DNA of 21,413 nt from a virus. The position numbers were made by a program, and so were the translations under genes. Of the stretch, positions 13,312 through 21,413 are shown one piece after another. Every line of letters begins with the position of its first letter. Positions within the stretch are counted from its first letter, which is position 1. Below the pieces are notes generated by a model. That model made no database searches. It was given only the letters and a program-made list of their open reading frames with translations, and was not told the DNA's origin. The DNA lies in the IMG/VR virus record IMGVR_UViG_3300029309_000401, positions 1 to 21,413 of that record; one strand, 5' to 3'.

Positions 13312-14253
13312 TTAGCTTGAGCCTGGTGAACCGAAGATACCAAGAGGATCAGATACTCCAAAGGAATATCTTTCTCTAGCTTTGTATCTAACATTACCAG
13401 TATCGAAGTCTCCGTCCATGCTTGTAGTCATTGGACTTCTGACAAAATGCTTCATTCCATCAGGAACATCTGTTGTTATAAAGTAAGCATTTGTATCAGT
13501 TAAATAATGATTAACTGCAAATCCTTCAGGTATAACACCATTGCTTCTGATAGCGTTTAGATCATTGTCAGCAGTTCCAGTTCTGTACTCACTCTCTAAG
13601 ATACGAGTAGCTACAAACTGAAGATCAGTTGGAACAATTAACTTCCTTGGTCTAGCTGCAATTTTAAGACCTCTTTCATCAGTCCATTTGCTTATCTGAA
13701 TGATGTTATCTTCTAATGAAGTTTCATTCAAATCTGCTCCTGTAACTGGTCTGTTAGAGTTCTTACCACCATTAACCAATGGATGTCCGTCACCACCTGT
13801 TACTCCATCTCCACTTGCTGTAAATAGGTTTACCCCATCTCCAGATTGGAAAGCATTTGTGAATCCGTTATTTAACAGAAACGCACCTTTGACTTGCTTA
13901 GTGTAAGCCATAGCTCTTGCCAACGCTTTTGTGTATCGAGCAGATAAAGACACATATAAATTATCTTCCATAGCCTCCTCTGTAACACTAAAGCCGAGAG
14001 CAATAGTTTCATGTGTATAACGAGCAACAAAAGATTCTTGTGCTGTATCAAACGATATAGATGCACCTTCATCTTTTACTGGAGCAGCAGCGAAACCTGA
14101 CAACTTGAGTTCTTCTTCAAAACTTCTTTCAGAATTTTCAGTTGTATAAATTTGCTCGTGCTCATTCTCGTAATTGTTGTACTCGTCTCCAAACAGTGCG
14201 TTAAGACCTGGAAGGAGTTGTTTAAGCTCATTAGCTCTTGAAATAGCTGCCAT
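13312..14253 (-). CDS. major capsid protein (HK97 fold)
   Basis: A 313-residue protein that forms the icosahedral shell. The N-terminal part is helical and charged; the YTHETIALGFSVTEEAMEDN stretch (79-98) followed by a long helix (ARYTKALARAMAYTKQ) fits the spine helix region of Mu-like/SU10-like coat proteins, as does the GDGHPLVNGGKNSN loop (154-167), the RPRKLIVPTDLQFVATRILE P-domain-like segment and the RERYSFGVSDPLGIFGSPG ending. Gene order (scaffold upstream, strong terminator downstream) supports the call. The ribosome site is AGGAGAATATT before the ATG. Part of the head module with the 195-residue neighbour. Confidence 0.92.
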   Translation of the reverse strand: MAAISRANELKQLLPGLNALFGDEYNNYENEHEQIYTTENSERSFEEELKLSGFAAAPVKDEGASISFDTAQESFVARYTHETIALGFSVTEEAMEDNLYVSLSARYTKALARAMAYTKQVKGAFLLNNGFTNAFQSGDGVNLFTASGDGVTGGDGHPLVNGGKNSNRPVTGADLNETSLEDNIIQISKWTDERGLKIAARPRKLIVPTDLQFVATRILESEYRTGTADNDLNAIRSNGVIPEGFAVNHYLTDTNAYFITTDVPDGMKHFVRSPMTTSMDGDFDTGNVRYKARERYSFGVSDPLGIFGSPGSS

Positions 14254-14265
14254 AATATTCTCCTA

Positions 14266-14853
14266 TTAGCCTATGCCTGTTGTATTAAGTAATTGATGCC
14301 CAACATTGAACATCACCAAAACGTCAGTAAAGCTATCATCAATAGCACTATCTGGACCATCAACAAAGTCGATAATCTTTAATGGTAGTGTATTGGTAGT
14401 AGCTGCTGTACTTCCATCAATCGCATTTCTACTTGTGCCAATCGAAGTTGACCCAGCAGTTTGTACGACTGCGACATTCTTGCCCAAGTCATCTTGACCA
14501 AGAGTTTCATCTGATTGCATCTGCATTACCACGAATGGATCAGAAGCAACATACGCAACAATATCATCCGCAGCAGTTGATGCTGGATAAAATTGATTTG
14601 TGGTGAATTGACCTGTTGTTGGATCAGTATATGCACAACCAAGAAAAACACCTATTGGGGTCAATGAAGTAGTACCAGTATCCTTTTGGATAGTAGTATT
14701 TGGATTATCATCTGCCCACTTTACAAAATCTCCATAAAAAATGGATGTACCAAAATTATTTTTGATTTTGTAATGAGTTATTTTTTGATTATATGCACAA
14801 GATACTAATGAACTTACAGGTCTAGCACCCATAGGTGTAGCTGAATTTGCCAT
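14266..14853 (-). CDS. conserved head-region structural protein (195 aa)
   Basis: Starts MANSATPMGARPVSSLVSCA. Beta-rich body with IFYGDFVKWADDNPN, PIGVFLGCAYTDPTTGQFTT and ADDIVAYVASDPFVVMQMQS, ending DVLVMFNVGHQLLNTTGIG. It is encoded just before the capsid gene and resembles marine phage proteins of unknown fold at this position; a capsid decoration or stabilising protein is the most plausible role (inference). Start has AGGAAAAATT upstream. Confidence 0.75.
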   Translation of the reverse strand: MANSATPMGARPVSSLVSCAYNQKITHYKIKNNFGTSIFYGDFVKWADDNPNTTIQKDTGTTSLTPIGVFLGCAYTDPTTGQFTTNQFYPASTAADDIVAYVASDPFVVMQMQSDETLGQDDLGKNVAVVQTAGSTSIGTSRNAIDGSTAATTNTLPLKIIDFVDGPDSAIDDSFTDVLVMFNVGHQLLNTTGIG

Positions 14854-14889
14854 AATTTTTCCTGTTTATAAAATTACTATTACAAGAAA

Positions 14890-15402
14890 CTAGGACTTTT
14901 TACCAAAAGTTGTTTGAGATTTTCGTTCAAAAACTTGTTTGGTAGCCATTCTAGAATCTTGATCCTTAAAATATACGTTATCAACAGATTCCATTTGGTT
15001 ACGAGCTAACTTTTGAAAGTGTTCGTCACGAGCTTTCGCTTTTTCAAATGGCATCTTGCATAACAGTTGTCCACCAACCTCTACATTTCCTTTTTCTGCC
15101 CATTCAGATTTATGGTCCATCATGTGAATATGTAACTCAGGATGATCTTCTGCCCTACAGGGAATCCAACCTTCTCTGAATTTTTTTGAAACATTTGGAT
15201 TATCAGTATTACCTAATAAACTTGTTCTTATCCACCTGAAGACCCAACCTTTTTCTGGATTAGGACTTGGTAAGTTTGATGGGTTTTCCCAGCTTTCTTG
15301 TCGCTGGACGATCTCTCGATCTTCTGATCCCCTAGGGGTACGCACTTGTTCTTCAGAAGTTTCTTCAACTTCCTTGTTATTTGTGTTGTTTTCGTCTGAC
15401 AT
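14890..15402 (-). CDS. conserved head-module protein, charged (170 aa)
   Basis: N terminus acidic and disordered (residues 1-45, MSDENNTNNKEVEETSEEQV), then a folded-looking region with KGWVFRWIRTSLLG, FREGWIPCRAEDHPELHIHM and LCKMPFEKAKARDEHFQKLA. Comparable proteins are encoded between scaffold and capsid-region genes in marine phages; their function is unknown. AGGAGACTTAA precedes the ATG. It may be a minor head or scaffold-associated protein (inference). Confidence 0.75.
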   Translation of the reverse strand: MSDENNTNNKEVEETSEEQVRTPRGSEDREIVQRQESWENPSNLPSPNPEKGWVFRWIRTSLLGNTDNPNVSKKFREGWIPCRAEDHPELHIHMMDHKSEWAEKGNVEVGGQLLCKMPFEKAKARDEHFQKLARNQMESVDNVYFKDQDSRMATKQVFERKSQTTFGKKS

Positions 15403-16455
15403 TTAAGTCTCCTTTAGTAATTGTTTTGCGTATTGCTCTGGACTGATTCCAAGTTGACGTGCTAGTTTAACTTGCGTCTGAGTCAATCGTATACTGCGAG
15501 GATTAGTTTTACCACCAGTCGACCTCGATGCTGGTGCAACAACGTTTGAAGGTTGTTTAGTTTGGTTTTCTTCTTCAATATCTACTGAAGGTTGAACACC
15601 AAAAAACTGTGGATATTCATTACGCATAGCTTTATCAACTTCTGCATAATATTCTTTTGAATTATTTACTGGGTCTACCCCTTTATTTTGTAATCTTTGA
15701 TCTATGGTTAAAGCATAATTAGTCATTTCTATATGCTCTGCATTAAGATTATTCATAAACCAAGGATTTTTAGATGACCAGGCTTGCATATCTGCATCAA
15801 GCTGTTGTTTTTGAATAGGTTGAGCTTGTGGTGCTTGTGCTTGATAATTTTGTGCAAATTGTGATTGCACTGATTCTGCATATCTTCCTGCACTTTGTTC
15901 TGCTAATACTGCTTTAGATATTTCTTCTTGAGCAACTGCCATAGCATCAGCATCACCTTCTTCGTATGCTTTTTTGTATTTAGCTTGTGCATTTTGTTTT
16001 GCCCATAAAGCATTGTTATGTGCTTGTTTATTAAGAACTTCGCCACCTTGATTAACCATAGCTTGTAGCTTTTGATTTTCAGTCATAAGACTTTGTAATC
16101 TTGTTGTGGCTTCTTGAATTTGTCTTTCAGCAGCTTCTTTTGCTCGTCTTTCTTCGTGATATTCGTATTTAATTTTATTAATACGATCACCAGCACGTTT
16201 GCTGTATTCAGTAATTTCTGCATCTATAGAGTCATCATCTACAGGTGCTTCTTCTGTTTTTTGTTTTGCAGGTCTTCTATCTTCTTCTGGTGTATCATCT
16301 ATTACTTCAACCTTTAAATCATCTTCAGAAGTTGTTGTATTAATTTCTGTTTTAACACCAAAGAATTTTTCTTCAGAAGTTTGTGGCTTTAAATCTCCTG
16401 ATTCATCAGGTTGAAATTCTGTTTCAATTTTTTCTTCTATGATTTGATCACTCAT
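15403..16455 (-). CDS. capsid scaffolding protein (350 aa)
   Basis: An acidic N terminus (residues 1-80) is followed by a long helical/coiled-coil region (YEYHEERRAKEAAERQIQEA onward to about residue 200), a Gln-rich middle (QNYQAQAPQAQPIQKQQ) and a basic C-terminal tail with TGGKTNPRSIRLTQTQVKLA ending QLLKET. This matches phage scaffolding proteins: low complexity, helical, charged, with a basic C-terminal helix that contacts the coat protein. It directly precedes the head-protein genes and overlaps the GroES gene by ATGA. It guides procapsid assembly and is normally lost from the mature virion. Confidence 0.85.
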   Translation of the reverse strand: MSDQIIEEKIETEFQPDESGDLKPQTSEEKFFGVKTEINTTTSEDDLKVEVIDDTPEEDRRPAKQKTEEAPVDDDSIDAEITEYSKRAGDRINKIKYEYHEERRAKEAAERQIQEATTRLQSLMTENQKLQAMVNQGGEVLNKQAHNNALWAKQNAQAKYKKAYEEGDADAMAVAQEEISKAVLAEQSAGRYAESVQSQFAQNYQAQAPQAQPIQKQQLDADMQAWSSKNPWFMNNLNAEHIEMTNYALTIDQRLQNKGVDPVNNSKEYYAEVDKAMRNEYPQFFGVQPSVDIEEENQTKQPSNVVAPASRSTGGKTNPRSIRLTQTQVKLARQLGISPEQYAKQLLKET

Positions 16456-16865
16456 GCTCTAACTACTCCTGTAGGGTCTTCGACAACTGCTTCCACAGTA
16501 TCATCATTTATTAAACGAAACTCTTGTCCATACATTTTCATTCTAGTGCCTGAGTAAGCACGAAAAACTACCCAATCACCTTTTTTACAATAAGGACCTG
16601 TTGGAAATCTATTTTTATCAGCATAAGCATCTGGACCAAGCTCTAATACATATCCACATATATTACTAACTTCTTCATCTCTAATTGTGCTTGATGCTTT
16701 TATAATTCCGCCATCAGTAGTTTCATCAGCTTTTGGCATAGCAACTAAAACTCTATAACCTTTTGGTTCAGGTAATTGTTTTTTAGTTTCTTGATTAACT
16801 TCAGGTTCTTTAACGCTTTCTGGTTTAGGTATTTTTTTATTTTTACTCATATTTTTGCACGACAT
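16452..16865 (-). CDS. groES: phage co-chaperonin, GroES (Cpn10) family
   Basis: A 137-residue protein whose residues 35-130 align with GroES: GYRVLVAMPKADE (first strand), TTDGGIIKASST (mobile loop, with the hydrophobic GGII at 52-55 expected to contact the chaperonin), NICGYVLELGPDA (loop to strand), KKGDWVVFRAYSGT and NDDTVEAVVED at the end. E. coli GroES is 97 residues; here a charged, Lys-rich N-terminal extension of about 35 residues is added. It would cap the host GroEL so that large phage proteins such as the capsid protein can fold; no GroEL gene is present here. It sits between the portal-side gene and the scaffold and overlaps the scaffold start. Start may be residue 1 or residue 6; neither has a good Shine-Dalgarno. 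Confidence 0.9.
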   Translation of the reverse strand: MSCKNMSKNKKIPKPESVKEPEVNQETKKQLPEPKGYRVLVAMPKADETTDGGIIKASSTIRDEEVSNICGYVLELGPDAYADKNRFPTGPYCKKGDWVVFRAYSGTRMKMYGQEFRLINDDTVEAVVEDPTGVVRA

Positions 16866-16880
16866 TTAGGAGTCGAGTTC

Positions 16881-17087
16881 CTATTCTTCTTTAACGTTCC
16901 TTTCTATCCAATCTAAAAGTTCTCGTTCTGCGAGGGCTAAACCCTCGATAACACCAGTCAATCTTTTATATTCTGCAAAATCTTTACAGTTTCCTGTAGC
17001 AATATGATCTGCGTGTTCATTCAAAGCATCTCTATATTTTTTTTGCAAATATTCAAAAAGTGATAGCTCTTTGATGTCATTAGTCAT
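16881..17087 (-). CDS. conserved small helical phage protein (68 aa)
   Basis: Helical protein, MTNDIKELSLFEYLQKKYRD, with GNCKDFAEYKRLTGVIEGLA and LAERELLDWIERN. A small protein with the CKDFAEYxxLxGVIxGLALAERE pattern is regularly encoded after the portal gene in podoviruses; its function is not known. Overlaps the portal gene by 8 bases. Confidence 0.85.
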   Translation of the reverse strand: MTNDIKELSLFEYLQKKYRDALNEHADHIATGNCKDFAEYKRLTGVIEGLALAERELLDWIERNVKEE

Positions 17088-19551
17088 TCGTATTGATATC
17101 TTTAACTATATCTTTAGCTATGTCAACACCTTCTTTAAATTCTTTTGCTGCTTGTTTTTTATTTTGTAAATTACTATCTAGCAAATCGCTAGCAATTTTT
17201 TGACCTATATTAGCACCTGCAATTTGTTCTTGTGAACTAATTCTCCTTTCTTCAAGTTCTTTTTGATCTTGTTGTTTTTGTGCTGCTAATTGTAAACGTG
17301 CTGCATCTGCTTGTGCTTTACGTTGTACTTCTGCTTCTTTAACTGCAACCTCTGCTTGTTTAGCTTGTATTAATGGGTCTTGCATTTGTTCATTTATTCT
17401 TTGTTGTTCTGCTTCCATCATAGCTTTCTGTGTAACTCTAGATGCTGCTTCGGCAACAAGTTCAGAAATACGTTTTTCAACATCTGCTGGCAATGGTTCG
17501 CCTAGAGGTGGTAGTTCTATACCCATTTCTTTTTCTACCTGATCTCTAAACTTCATAGTTAAATGTTCATTAACATATGATGATGCAGCAGCTAATATTG
17601 CAGGAGCATTTGGTGTCTTGCTTAATATCTGTTGAATTTCAGGATTATCTTGTGCTGATGCAACTGTTTGTATATGAGCATCATGGTCTTGGAACTCATA
17701 TGCTTTAACTGGTTTATTGTTAATTAAATTCTGTACTGCTGATACTGGATCAACTGGTGGTATATCTCCTTCTTCAGGAATAATATCATCTACATTTTCA
17801 ATACCAAGAACTTCAAGCATTTGTCTATGTAGTTCTTTAAGATCATACATTTCTGGTGCAGAAGTTGCCAACTGAAATGCTGCTTGATATTGCATAATCC
17901 TTTGAGCCATTGTTGCTGCATTAGGATCAGAAACTGGTAATACATCAACTCTTTGATCAAAGTCTGATGATTTAATATCTTCTTCTTCATCAGTATCATA
18001 TGGATAACTTGGATTACCAAAATCTTTAATAATGCCAACTAGAATCTCAAATTCTTTTTTCATGGAAGCATGAAGTCTTGCTTGCACTGCTGACATAACT
18101 TTCATGTTTCTCTCAAGTAATGCAAGTGTAGTACCTACAGGAGCTTGTGAGTTCATATCAGACACTTTCATATCAGAAATACTAGCGAATCTACGACCTT
18201 CATCAACAATAGTGTTTAACAAAGAGTAAAGAGTCTGAGAAGGTTCTTTATAAGGTAAGAAAGTTATATTATCTTTAATAGCACCACCTGGTACATCAAC
18301 ATCTCTAAACTCACCTGGCATGATAGGAGTATCATCACCTTTAATTCTAAGACCTCTAGATTTAAGACCGCCTGGTAAATTAGATAAAGTACCAGAGTCA
18401 ACTAGTTGTCTTAATAAACTTGTAGCTGATTTAGCTAATCCACCTATCATGTGAACTAAACCAAACCCATAAAATCCTAAACCTGGCAGATATTGATAAT
18501 GTACAAAATGAGAACGTCTTTGTTTTTGTTTATCATCTTCGTAATAATTTCTTCTAATACTTAATATTGTTGTACTACCATAATCTATAGTTACAACATA
18601 AGGTAATTGAATACCTGTATTCTCGCCATTAAAAGTATCTTCAAATCCTGGTAAATCAAGATTAACCTGCATTTCAAGCAATGTATGACGTTGATCATAT
18701 CTATCACTTACATTTTCACCAGTGAGTTCATTGTATTTTTCTTGTATATCAGAATATGAATTAGTAGGGTCAGGCAATTCAATATCTTTATAAAAACCAT
18801 TAACTTGCATTTTGCGTATTTCGTTAAATGATTTACGCATAACATGAGTAGCACGTTCACAAGTTTCTAAATCACTTGCACCATAATTAACTACTACATC
18901 TTCTGATGGAACAAAAATTCCACTAGGTCTTCCTAGATTAGGATCATAATAAACTTTTCTAAATGCAGAACCTGCCAAAGGTAGAGAAAATAATAATTTT
19001 TCTGTTTCTGTTCTATATTCTGACATCTCATAAGTCAGTAAATAGTTCATATAGTCTTCTACTCTTTCAGCTTGTTTAGCTTTGTCTTCTGTAATTTTTC
19101 CTACAATTTTAGTCTTAACTGGACCACTGGCAGGAAATATTTCTGATATAGCTTGAGATTGGAACTTAATTACCGCCTCAGAGAGCATAGGATGGAATAC
19201 ACCACAAGCTCCATTCCAAGGCTGAGTTCTTTCTTCAATCTTTAAACCAAGTTGATCTAAGCCTTTTGTATAGGTTTCTTCCCAATCTCTTCTTGAATCT
19301 TTATCATTTTGAAAAGCAGCAATAAGCTCAGAGCCTATTCTTTCTAGATCATTTTCATCTATAACTTCAGCTAAGTTGTCGCCAAAGTCTGAATCAAGTT
19401 TTTCATCTTGTGGATCAAAATCAATTAGCATACCTCCATCTTCAGTTTCTATTGCAACTGAGTCAGGATTTTCTATAGCAATACTAATCTCTTCTGGCTC
19501 TTGTTCTATTAAACCTTCTACAGGTGTAGCAGGTGTTCTTTCTATTGCCAA
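17080..19551 (-). CDS. portal protein (SU10/P22-like, 823 aa)
   Basis: Large protein forming the dodecameric ring at the packaging vertex. Residues 1-70 are acidic; residues 85-480 contain the conserved portal core, with RRDWEETYTKGLDQLGLK, TQPWNGACGVFHPMLSEAVI, SLPLAGSAFRKVYYDPN and HYQYLPGLGFYGFGLVHMIG, matching long podoviral portals. The last part (about 690-820) is a Gln/Ala/Lys-rich coiled coil consistent with a barrel extension into the head. Start is TTG at 19551: the preceding terminase ends in TAG whose bases are part of TAGGAG, so the Shine-Dalgarno overlaps the terminase stop and coupling is likely. Length exceeds P22 gp1 (725 residues). Confidence 0.92.
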   Translation of the reverse strand: MAIERTPATPVEGLIEQEPEEISIAIENPDSVAIETEDGGMLIDFDPQDEKLDSDFGDNLAEVIDENDLERIGSELIAAFQNDKDSRRDWEETYTKGLDQLGLKIEERTQPWNGACGVFHPMLSEAVIKFQSQAISEIFPASGPVKTKIVGKITEDKAKQAERVEDYMNYLLTYEMSEYRTETEKLLFSLPLAGSAFRKVYYDPNLGRPSGIFVPSEDVVVNYGASDLETCERATHVMRKSFNEIRKMQVNGFYKDIELPDPTNSYSDIQEKYNELTGENVSDRYDQRHTLLEMQVNLDLPGFEDTFNGENTGIQLPYVVTIDYGSTTILSIRRNYYEDDKQKQRRSHFVHYQYLPGLGFYGFGLVHMIGGLAKSATSLLRQLVDSGTLSNLPGGLKSRGLRIKGDDTPIMPGEFRDVDVPGGAIKDNITFLPYKEPSQTLYSLLNTIVDEGRRFASISDMKVSDMNSQAPVGTTLALLERNMKVMSAVQARLHASMKKEFEILVGIIKDFGNPSYPYDTDEEEDIKSSDFDQRVDVLPVSDPNAATMAQRIMQYQAAFQLATSAPEMYDLKELHRQMLEVLGIENVDDIIPEEGDIPPVDPVSAVQNLINNKPVKAYEFQDHDAHIQTVASAQDNPEIQQILSKTPNAPAILAAASSYVNEHLTMKFRDQVEKEMGIELPPLGEPLPADVEKRISELVAEAASRVTQKAMMEAEQQRINEQMQDPLIQAKQAEVAVKEAEVQRKAQADAARLQLAAQKQQDQKELEERRISSQEQIAGANIGQKIASDLLDSNLQNKKQAAKEFKEGVDIAKDIVKDINTND

Positions 19552-19560
19552 TATAAACTC

Positions 19561-21060
19561 CTAGTAGTAATCAGCGACTTTATTATGTTCTAGTTCTTCT
19601 TCTTCTTCATCTGAATATAAAGGAACAAAACCGCCTTGTCTAAATCTTAATAGAGCTTGCGTACTGCTATCAACTAAATCATCATGTTCCGCATTTGGGA
19701 AAGCAGCAAACTCTTCTATAACTTCTTCCGCCCATCTGGTTTGAGGTGCCCATACAATCCCTGATGCGAATAAATCAGAAACTGCATTAACCCTTGATAT
19801 CTTATCATTACCTCTACTAGGCGTATATTCTTGAACTGGTATACCCATTTGCCTTAATTCAAATATTAATGGCATCCCTGCTGCTTTTGCTTCAACAATG
19901 AAAGCATCTGGTTTATAGGCATTGTACTTCTCCATAGCTAGTTTTTTTAACTCTGGAAATTCTAATCTCTCTTTGTGTGCATCTAATAAAATAACATTAG
20001 GTGCATATTGTCCATCTTCTTCAGATTCTTTATAAAAAACACCCCAAGTGGTACACGCTGAATAGTCTGCTCGTTCTGATTTTAAAAATGCGGTATCCCA
20101 GGATTGAATAATAAATTCACATTGAGGAGGTTCTTGGTATTCCCATTCTTGCCACCATTCACGTTTTACTAAAGCTCCTTCTTCAGCAGTAGGGTCTTGC
20201 TGATATTGAGCCATCCATTTAGAGGCAGGTAGTTCTGCTTTAAGAGCTTCTAACTCTTCTAGTTTCCAGAACTCAGACCATAGAGGAAAACCCGAAGGTA
20301 AAATTGCAGGAAGTTCTATGACTTCCCACTGGTCTGCACCACCTCTTTTGATACTAGCATCCACGACTTGACCTGTAAGGTCTTTCTGATGCCATCTTGT
20401 CATTACCATGACAATAGAGCCATTAGGCTGTAAACGCTGACGAGGACCTGATGTGTACCACTCGTAGGTTCGGTTAAAAACATTTATATCAGAACTAGCA
20501 CCCTCTTGTTCACTGTGAGGGTCATCAATGATGAGCAGGTCAGCACCTTTACCAGTTACAGCACCACCTACACCGATAGCGAAATATTCACCACCTTTGT
20601 TAGTGTTCCAACGCCCTGCTGCTTTAGAGTCAGCCTGCAAACTGACGTTTGGAAATATTTTTTTAAAATCTTTGCTGTTGACAAGGTTTCTGACCTTTCG
20701 CCCAAATCCTACAGCTAACTCAGCAGTGTGAGCAGTCTGTATAATCTTTTTGTCTGGGTATCTTCCTAAGAACCATGCAGGTAATAGGTAAGATGCAAAT
20801 TCAGATTTAGTATGACGAGGAGGCATATTAATGATTAAACGCTTGAGTTCACCATTGGCAACTCTCTCAAAGGCTTCCGCCATTACTTCATGATGTTTAC
20901 CATGAATAAAAGCAGACCACATTTCATAAACAAACTTTAAATAATGATCGCTACAAGCCTCTCTGGCTTTAGCTTCGTCTAATTCTTCTAAAAGACTAAG
21001 CAACTCTTGTTTGTCTTCAAGCGATAAATTCTGAATCTTTGATAAAACTTGTGAGTTCAT
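19561..21060 (-). CDS. terL: terminase large subunit (TerL), packaging ATPase and nuclease
   Basis: A 499-residue motor protein. ATPase domain: adapted Walker A MPPRHTKSEF (79-88, with K85), Walker B LLIIDDPH (175-182) and a coupling-type motif MVMTRWH (218-224). Nuclease domain (RNase H fold): QSWDTA with D322, FIVEAKAAG with E390 and EHDDLVDS with D460/D461/D464, the usual acidic metal ligands. Known TerL proteins translocate DNA into the procapsid and cut genome-length units. It is the first gene of the late block. Its ATG has no recognisable Shine-Dalgarno, unlike most of its neighbours. A separate small terminase is not visible in the window. Confidence 0.96.
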   Translation of the reverse strand: MNSQVLSKIQNLSLEDKQELLSLLEELDEAKAREACSDHYLKFVYEMWSAFIHGKHHEVMAEAFERVANGELKRLIINMPPRHTKSEFASYLLPAWFLGRYPDKKIIQTAHTAELAVGFGRKVRNLVNSKDFKKIFPNVSLQADSKAAGRWNTNKGGEYFAIGVGGAVTGKGADLLIIDDPHSEQEGASSDINVFNRTYEWYTSGPRQRLQPNGSIVMVMTRWHQKDLTGQVVDASIKRGGADQWEVIELPAILPSGFPLWSEFWKLEELEALKAELPASKWMAQYQQDPTAEEGALVKREWWQEWEYQEPPQCEFIIQSWDTAFLKSERADYSACTTWGVFYKESEEDGQYAPNVILLDAHKERLEFPELKKLAMEKYNAYKPDAFIVEAKAAGMPLIFELRQMGIPVQEYTPSRGNDKISRVNAVSDLFASGIVWAPQTRWAEEVIEEFAAFPNAEHDDLVDSSTQALLRFRQGGFVPLYSDEEEEELEHNKVADYY

Positions 21061-21413
21061 ATATCTAGTATATACCTACTAATCTATATACCAAATTAAA
21101 AATCTTATCTAGTTCCTATAGTAGGTACATACGAGAGGTATGTACTAATATCTGGTATGTACTAGGTATATGTATCTACAGATTCTACAATATTGCAGGT
21201 CTTCACATGAAAAGTCAACATATTTACAAAAAAAATATATGGGGGGGTATGGGACCCAACTTTTTCCTACAAAAATAGGGGGTAGGGGTCTAATATCTAC
21301 CTGCTAGCAAAATGCAATTAGTACCCTATTGGGAAAATAGCTATATGTTTGTGCAAATCACTATGTATGTATGTCCTGCGATTGACGGGTACATACAGGG
21401 GGGTGGGGGTCTG
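21061..21413. other. region without a convincing gene upstream of terL, repeats and G-runs
   Basis: About 353 bases with no open frame resembling a known protein. It holds gtacatac/gtatgtac motifs (four copies), A/T-rich stretches, and G-runs on the plus strand at 21241-21247, 21251-21253, 21278-21282, 21285-21288, 21398-21403 and 21405-21409. Two G-rich segments (21278-21291 and 21398-21412) share the pattern G5-6, (t)a or t, G4-5, tct. On the minus strand TTGGTA and TATACT 16 bases apart lie just before terL, a weak promoter candidate. A packaging-start, regulatory or origin function is possible. Confidence 0.6.
21125..21162. repeat. gtacatac/gtatgtac inverted and direct repeats
   Basis: Perfect inverted repeat gtacatac (21125-21132) and gtatgtac (21138-21145) with a 5-base gagag loop, plus a third copy of gtatgtac at 21155-21162 inside a repeated ggtatgtacta (21137-21147 and 21154-21164). 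A further gtacatac lies at 21389-21396. These could be operator or terminase-recognition sites (inference). Confidence 0.6.

Noticed and set aside
21382-21387. ttgacg on the plus strand considered as a -35 box
   Set aside because: No matching -10 within the window, and no plus-strand gene follows.
21318-21413. Minus-strand open frame of about 31 codons reaching the right edge
   Set aside because: Low complexity from C-runs and no recognisable motif; too short to support a gene end.

Overview
The window is a structural and packaging segment of a tailed double-stranded DNA bacteriophage genome with low GC content. Every supported gene is on the minus strand, so the genome is read from right (about 21,060) to left (1). 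The gene content (TerL, an 823-residue SU10/P22-like portal, a phage GroES, a scaffold, an HK97-fold capsid protein, SU10-type adaptor candidates, repeat-rich tail fibres and several small lysine-rich proteins) resembles uncultured marine phages. A short-tailed phage is the best guess: I see no sheath, tube, long tape measure or baseplate genes in the window. The host cannot be determined from the sequence.

Layout in transcription order. (1) 21,061-21,413 is about 350 bases with no convincing gene; it holds repeated gtacatac/gtatgtac motifs and G-runs. (2) 21,060-13,312 is packaging and head: TerL, portal (TTG start), a 68-residue protein, GroES-like co-chaperonin, scaffold, two conserved head-region proteins and the major capsid protein. 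(3) A strong terminator and a second, branched hairpin followed by a T-run (13,305-13,212) separate the capsid gene from what follows. (4) 13,195-10,459 has two small structural-type proteins, a lysine-tailed protein, an unknown protein with a CPYA motif, and three very basic small proteins. (5) 10,469-7,549 has two connector/adaptor candidates, a zinc-ribbon plus cupredoxin-like protein and two small conserved proteins. (6) 7,547-3,321 holds tail fibre and adhesin genes, including two adjacent glycine-rich paralogues. (7) 3,302-1 is an accessory block: three 2-oxoglutarate/Fe(II) oxygenase-like proteins, a 45-residue protein, an XhlA-like membrane protein, two basic proteins, a class I methyltransferase, and the start of a staphylococcal-nuclease-like protein that runs off the left edge.

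Genes are tightly packed, with ATGA or TAATG overlaps at many junctions, implying translational coupling in one long late operon interrupted only after the capsid gene. The most interesting points are the three oxygenases plus a METTL-like methyltransferase directly downstream of glycine- and proline-containing adhesins (a possible virion-protein modification cassette), the cupredoxin-like domain with a plausible type 1 copper ligand set, the capsid-linked GroES without GroEL, and the cluster of lysine-rich, partly repetitive small proteins. No small terminase, DNA replication gene, integrase, tRNA or CRISPR array was seen.
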